Assembly: GCA_965370715.1 (NCBI GenBank)
Contig: CBDUVQ010000052.1
Coordinates: forward strand, 1 to 6,629
Length of the DNA: 6,629 nt
Origin: JAFCBV01 sp965370715
GTDB lineage: Archaea; EX4484-52; B79-G9
Direction: 5' to 3'
Below are positions 4,868 to 6,629 of this stretch, piece by piece (within the stretch, counting starts at the first letter, position 1; each line of letters opens with the position of its first letter). A model generated the notes under the pieces. The model searched no databases. It saw only the letters and a program-made list of their open reading frames with translations, and was not told the origin of the DNA. A program made the translations under genes and the position numbers.

Positions 4868-5308
4868 ATGCATATTAGGAAAGCACAGTCTGCAACAGAA
4901 TACCTCATGACCTATGGATGGGCTCTGCTTGCGATAATGATTGTTGGTGTCCTGCTCTACACTTATGTATTCAACGAGCGCAACTGCACTTATGGTGCAA
5001 GCGGATTCCCTCCGATTGCCTCTGTTCTGCCGGAAACAAATGAGTATTCTGTAAATGCAGACGGCAGCATTGCTGTGCTTCTTGCAAGCCGGCTTGAGAA
5101 AGACGCCAATATAACGGAAATAAATGGTGTAGCTGTTGGCCCCTACAGCTTGGTTGCCGGAGGGCAATTAGCTGTTCAGGCAAGTGCGGGAACTATGGAC
5201 GCAGGAACTGTAGGCAAATGCTATAGTTTACCACTCACAATAACATACAAAACAGGTCTGATTTCAGAACTCAAGTCAACAGGCATTCTTAACGGAAGAT
5301 ATGGCTAA
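4868..5308 (+). CDS. class III signal peptide (archaeal type IV pilin-like) protein, copy 2
   Basis: Paralogue of the preceding gene, probably another filament or surface subunit. From the ATG at 4868 it has 146 residues: leader MHIRKA, expected cleavage before Gln7, QSATEYLMTYGW with Glu11 at +5, then a hydrophobic helix to about residue 35. Cys40 and Cys118 match the two cysteines of copy 1, and the tail STGILNGRYG matches STGNLNGRY. Shared blocks ASGxP, ASV.P..NE(Y/F).VN and GxCY...(L/V)TIT(Y/F) show common descent, while the middle has diverged. An ATG at 4814 in the same frame is unlikely: it would add 18 residues encoded by the hairpin/T-tract. There is no clear Shine-Dalgarno or TATA box at standard distance; a weak gatttaa at 4804-4810 is the only candidate. 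Expression may depend on readthrough from copy 1. The stop overlaps the convergent dph2 stop by 4 bp. Confidence 0.84.
   Translation: MHIRKAQSATEYLMTYGWALLAIMIVGVLLYTYVFNERNCTYGASGFPPIASVLPETNEYSVNADGSIAVLLASRLEKDANITEINGVAVGPYSLVAGGQLAVQASAGTMDAGTVGKCYSLPLTITYKTGLISELKSTGILNGRYG
4880..4911 (+). repeat. 32-bp direct repeat, copy B (pilin signal region)
   Basis: Identical to 4350-4381. It encodes the signal-cleavage region of the second pilin-like gene in the same reading frame. Confidence 0.9.
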
Positions 5309-6231
5309 AGAATCTCGCTTTTGTCAATAACAGGCACTGGAAAAACAAGGTCATCCTCTATCCGCGGGCATGCTGTGTTTACAAGTGCGTCAAGTTTCAT
5401 GCCGAGAATCTTCTCAGGAGAGATATAGTCCATTGCAATAACCCACACTTTCTTGCCATTTGACTCAAGCTTTTTTTCAATATCATCTGTGCTCCTGAAC
5501 TGCCCTCTTTTTGTTGATACCAGTATGCCAACATTTTTTGCATCCTTAAACTTGTCGAGCTTTATTATTCTTTTCTTCAAAAAAAGCTTATTCTCCTCAT
5601 CCATGCTCTCGATTTTATCGGTGTCCAAATTCGCAAGAAAAACAGGCTTTTGCACTTTCTTTGCCACACCAAGCGCATGGAACTTTCCGGATGCAAGTGT
5701 AAGAAAGCAGTCAACCTTATCTTCTACGGATTCTGCTGCCCCGGCATCACAGCCAAGAACCTGCCCTTTGTATTCCATCCTCGCAGATTTTCCTAGGAAT
5801 ACTTCTCTGCCGTTCTCCTCAAGAAGGCCCTTTATCTTTGTCAATTCGCCAAGGTGCTGTATTGTGGCAACAAGGCCTATTTTTTTATAGGATATTGCAG
5901 AAATGCCTGATTCAATAACTTGCGCGAAATCTGTGTCCGAGCGGCACTCAACAAACAGAACCGGAATTTCTTTTGTATCCATGAACTGTGCGTGCCCGAC
6001 ATGCACGATAAGGTCGCAGCCAAGCATTTTTGCAGGCTGCTCCGGGATGTCGCACGCCCCAAAGCATGGGTCTGCCCAGATAATGCATTTTGGGCCGAGT
6101 GCCTGAATTCTGCCTGCAATTTCCTGCACAGAGGTTTTCATGCCTTCTGGCGCCTGCAAAAGTATTTTTTTTGGCTTGCGCCTGATAATCTCGTTTTCAA
6201 TAGCGCGGTACTCTTTATCAGGCAAATTCAT
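5305..6231 (-). CDS. dph2: diphthamide biosynthesis enzyme Dph2 (SAM:EF-2 3-amino-3-carboxypropyl transferase)
   Basis: Catalyses the first step of diphthamide formation on elongation factor 2: an unusual [4Fe-4S] radical cleavage of SAM that transfers a 3-amino-3-carboxypropyl group to a histidine. In archaea it works as a homodimer. The 308-residue protein has the three cluster cysteines, one in each domain: Cys56 in DPCFGACD, Cys161 in LGCDAG and Cys288 in TACPRIEDD. Spacing and length closely match the Pyrococcus horikoshii enzyme (Cys59, 163, 287). LLQAPEGMK at about 24-32 and HVGHAQF at 77-83 are also typical. I chose the ATG at 6231, since a TATA box (tttttaaaa) is centred 25 bp upstream; an in-frame TTG at 6270 would add 13 residues that do not look conserved. 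The stop overlaps that of the second pilin-like gene. It is transcribed divergently from pyrG. Confidence 0.95.
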   Translation of the reverse strand: MNLPDKEYRAIENEIIRRKPKKILLQAPEGMKTSVQEIAGRIQALGPKCIIWADPCFGACDIPEQPAKMLGCDLIVHVGHAQFMDTKEIPVLFVECRSDTDFAQVIESGISAISYKKIGLVATIQHLGELTKIKGLLEENGREVFLGKSARMEYKGQVLGCDAGAAESVEDKVDCFLTLASGKFHALGVAKKVQKPVFLANLDTDKIESMDEENKLFLKKRIIKLDKFKDAKNVGILVSTKRGQFRSTDDIEKKLESNGKKVWVIAMDYISPEKILGMKLDALVNTACPRIEDDLVFPVPVIDKSEIL

Positions 6232-6251
6232 AGAATAAGTTGGGTAATGAC

Positions 6252-6260
6252 TTTTTAAAA
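6252..6260 (-). promoter_or_regulatory. TATA box of dph2
   Basis: On the minus strand ttttaaaaa is centred near 6256, 25 bp before the ATG at 6231. No Shine-Dalgarno motif is seen, so a leaderless mRNA is expected. Confidence 0.6.
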
Positions 6261-6285
6261 GATATTTCAATCCAGAATATATGCA

Positions 6286-6293
6286 TATATAAA
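6286..6293 (+). promoter_or_regulatory. TATA box of pyrG, within a 14-bp palindrome
   Basis: tatataaa is centred near 6290, 31 bp before the ATG at 6321, giving a leader of at most a few nt. It overlaps a perfect palindrome, atatatgcatatat (6277-6290). Read on the minus strand the same region gives tttatatat, so it might also fire toward dph2. Confidence 0.55.
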
Positions 6294-6320
6294 TTTTCTT
6301 AACCAGACAAAGTATACATT

Positions 6321-6629
6321 ATGAGTCCAACGCATAATGTGCCTAATTCTGAAAAAACAAAGAAGCCGCGCTTTATTTTTGTCGTAGGGGGTGTGCTGTC
6401 CGGTCTTGGAAAAGGAGTTGTTACCGCCTCAATCGGCAGGCTCCTTAAATCCGAAGGATATTCTGTTACGGGCGTCAAGATTGACCCATACATCAACATA
6501 GATGCAGGCACAATGCGCCCGACCGAGCACGGAGAGGTCTTTGTGACAGACGATGGCGGCGAGATTGATCAGGATCTTGGCAACTACGAGCGCTTCCTTG
6601 GGCAGGTTGTGCCAAAGCGCAACAACATA
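6321..6629 (+). CDS. pyrG: CTP synthase, N-terminal part (cut by window end)
   Basis: Makes CTP from UTP, ATP and glutamine (or ammonia), the last step of de novo pyrimidine nucleotide synthesis. Only the first 103 codons are in the window, all within the amidoligase (synthetase) domain; the glutamine amidotransferase domain lies beyond the end. The P-loop GGVLSGLGKG gives Lys31 (Lys18 in E. coli). VKIDPYINIDAGTM gives Lys53 (Lys40), and DQDLGNYERF gives Asp85 (Asp72, a Mg ligand). HGEVFVTDDG and KRNNI also match the family. The N-terminus carries about 14 extra hydrophilic residues before FIFVVGG compared with the E. coli enzyme. The ATG at 6321 is the only good start, with a TATA box 31 bp upstream and no Shine-Dalgarno motif. 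No frame disruption is visible. Confidence 0.97.
   Translation, partial: MSPTHNVPNSEKTKKPRFIFVVGGVLSGLGKGVVTASIGRLLKSEGYSVTGVKIDPYINIDAGTMRPTEHGEVFVTDDGGEIDQDLGNYERFLGQVVPKRNNI

Noticed and set aside
5453..6258. Plus-strand open frames opposite dph2
   Set aside because: Ser/Phe/Pro-rich shadow translations; the three cluster cysteines confirm the minus-strand gene.
6232..6270. TTG start adding 13 residues to Dph2
   Set aside because: The ATG at 6231 has a TATA box at the standard 25 bp and matches the family start; a minus-strand box at about 6291 keeps a small doubt.

Overview
The window is archaeal chromosomal DNA. Evidence: a cupin-type phosphoglucose isomerase, Dph2 (diphthamide synthesis occurs only in archaea and eukaryotes), an FtsZ1-type FtsZ, two small proteins with archaeal class III (pilin-like) signal peptides, and TATA boxes placed about 25 bp before many start codons. 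Close packing, two tail-to-tail stop-codon overlaps and small orphan genes fit a reduced-genome archaeon. A DPANN lineage is my inference from these traits and the pilin N-termini; nothing here proves it. No bacterial operon structure, IS element, CRISPR array or rRNA is visible.

Layout. 1-88 may hold the last codons of an upstream gene, then a promoter. 89-865 (+) is phosphoglucose isomerase. It meets, by a 4-bp stop overlap, a minus-strand pair of unrecognised genes (862-1113 and 1157-1702), each with its own TATA box. 1703-1864 is a divergent promoter region. 1865-2581 (+) is a long FKBP-type peptidyl-prolyl isomerase and 2652-3770 (+) is ftsZ. Converging on ftsZ with a 9-bp gap is a small O6-alkylguanine-DNA alkyltransferase (3780-4094, -), which starts 16 nt after a tRNA-Asn(GTT) on the same strand (4111-4183, -). 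4184-4328 holds divergent promoters. 4329-4793 and 4868-5308 (+) are tandem paralogous pilin-like genes, separated by a hairpin plus T-tract. The second overlaps tail-to-tail with dph2 (5305-6231, -). A short divergent promoter region leads to the 5' part of pyrG (CTP synthase, 6321 onward, cut by the window end).

How the genes relate. Most are single-gene housekeeping units: sugar-phosphate isomerisation, protein folding, division, DNA repair, EF-2 modification and CTP synthesis. They are not one pathway. The accessory material is the tandem pilin pair, probably a surface filament or surface-protein module, and the two orphan genes at 862-1702. The larger orphan is clearly more AT-rich than its neighbours. 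Two expression modes can be read from the DNA. Several genes have a TATA box about 25 bp before the start codon (leaderless mRNA). ftsZ and the first pilin instead have about 37-39 nt of leader and a Shine-Dalgarno-like motif.
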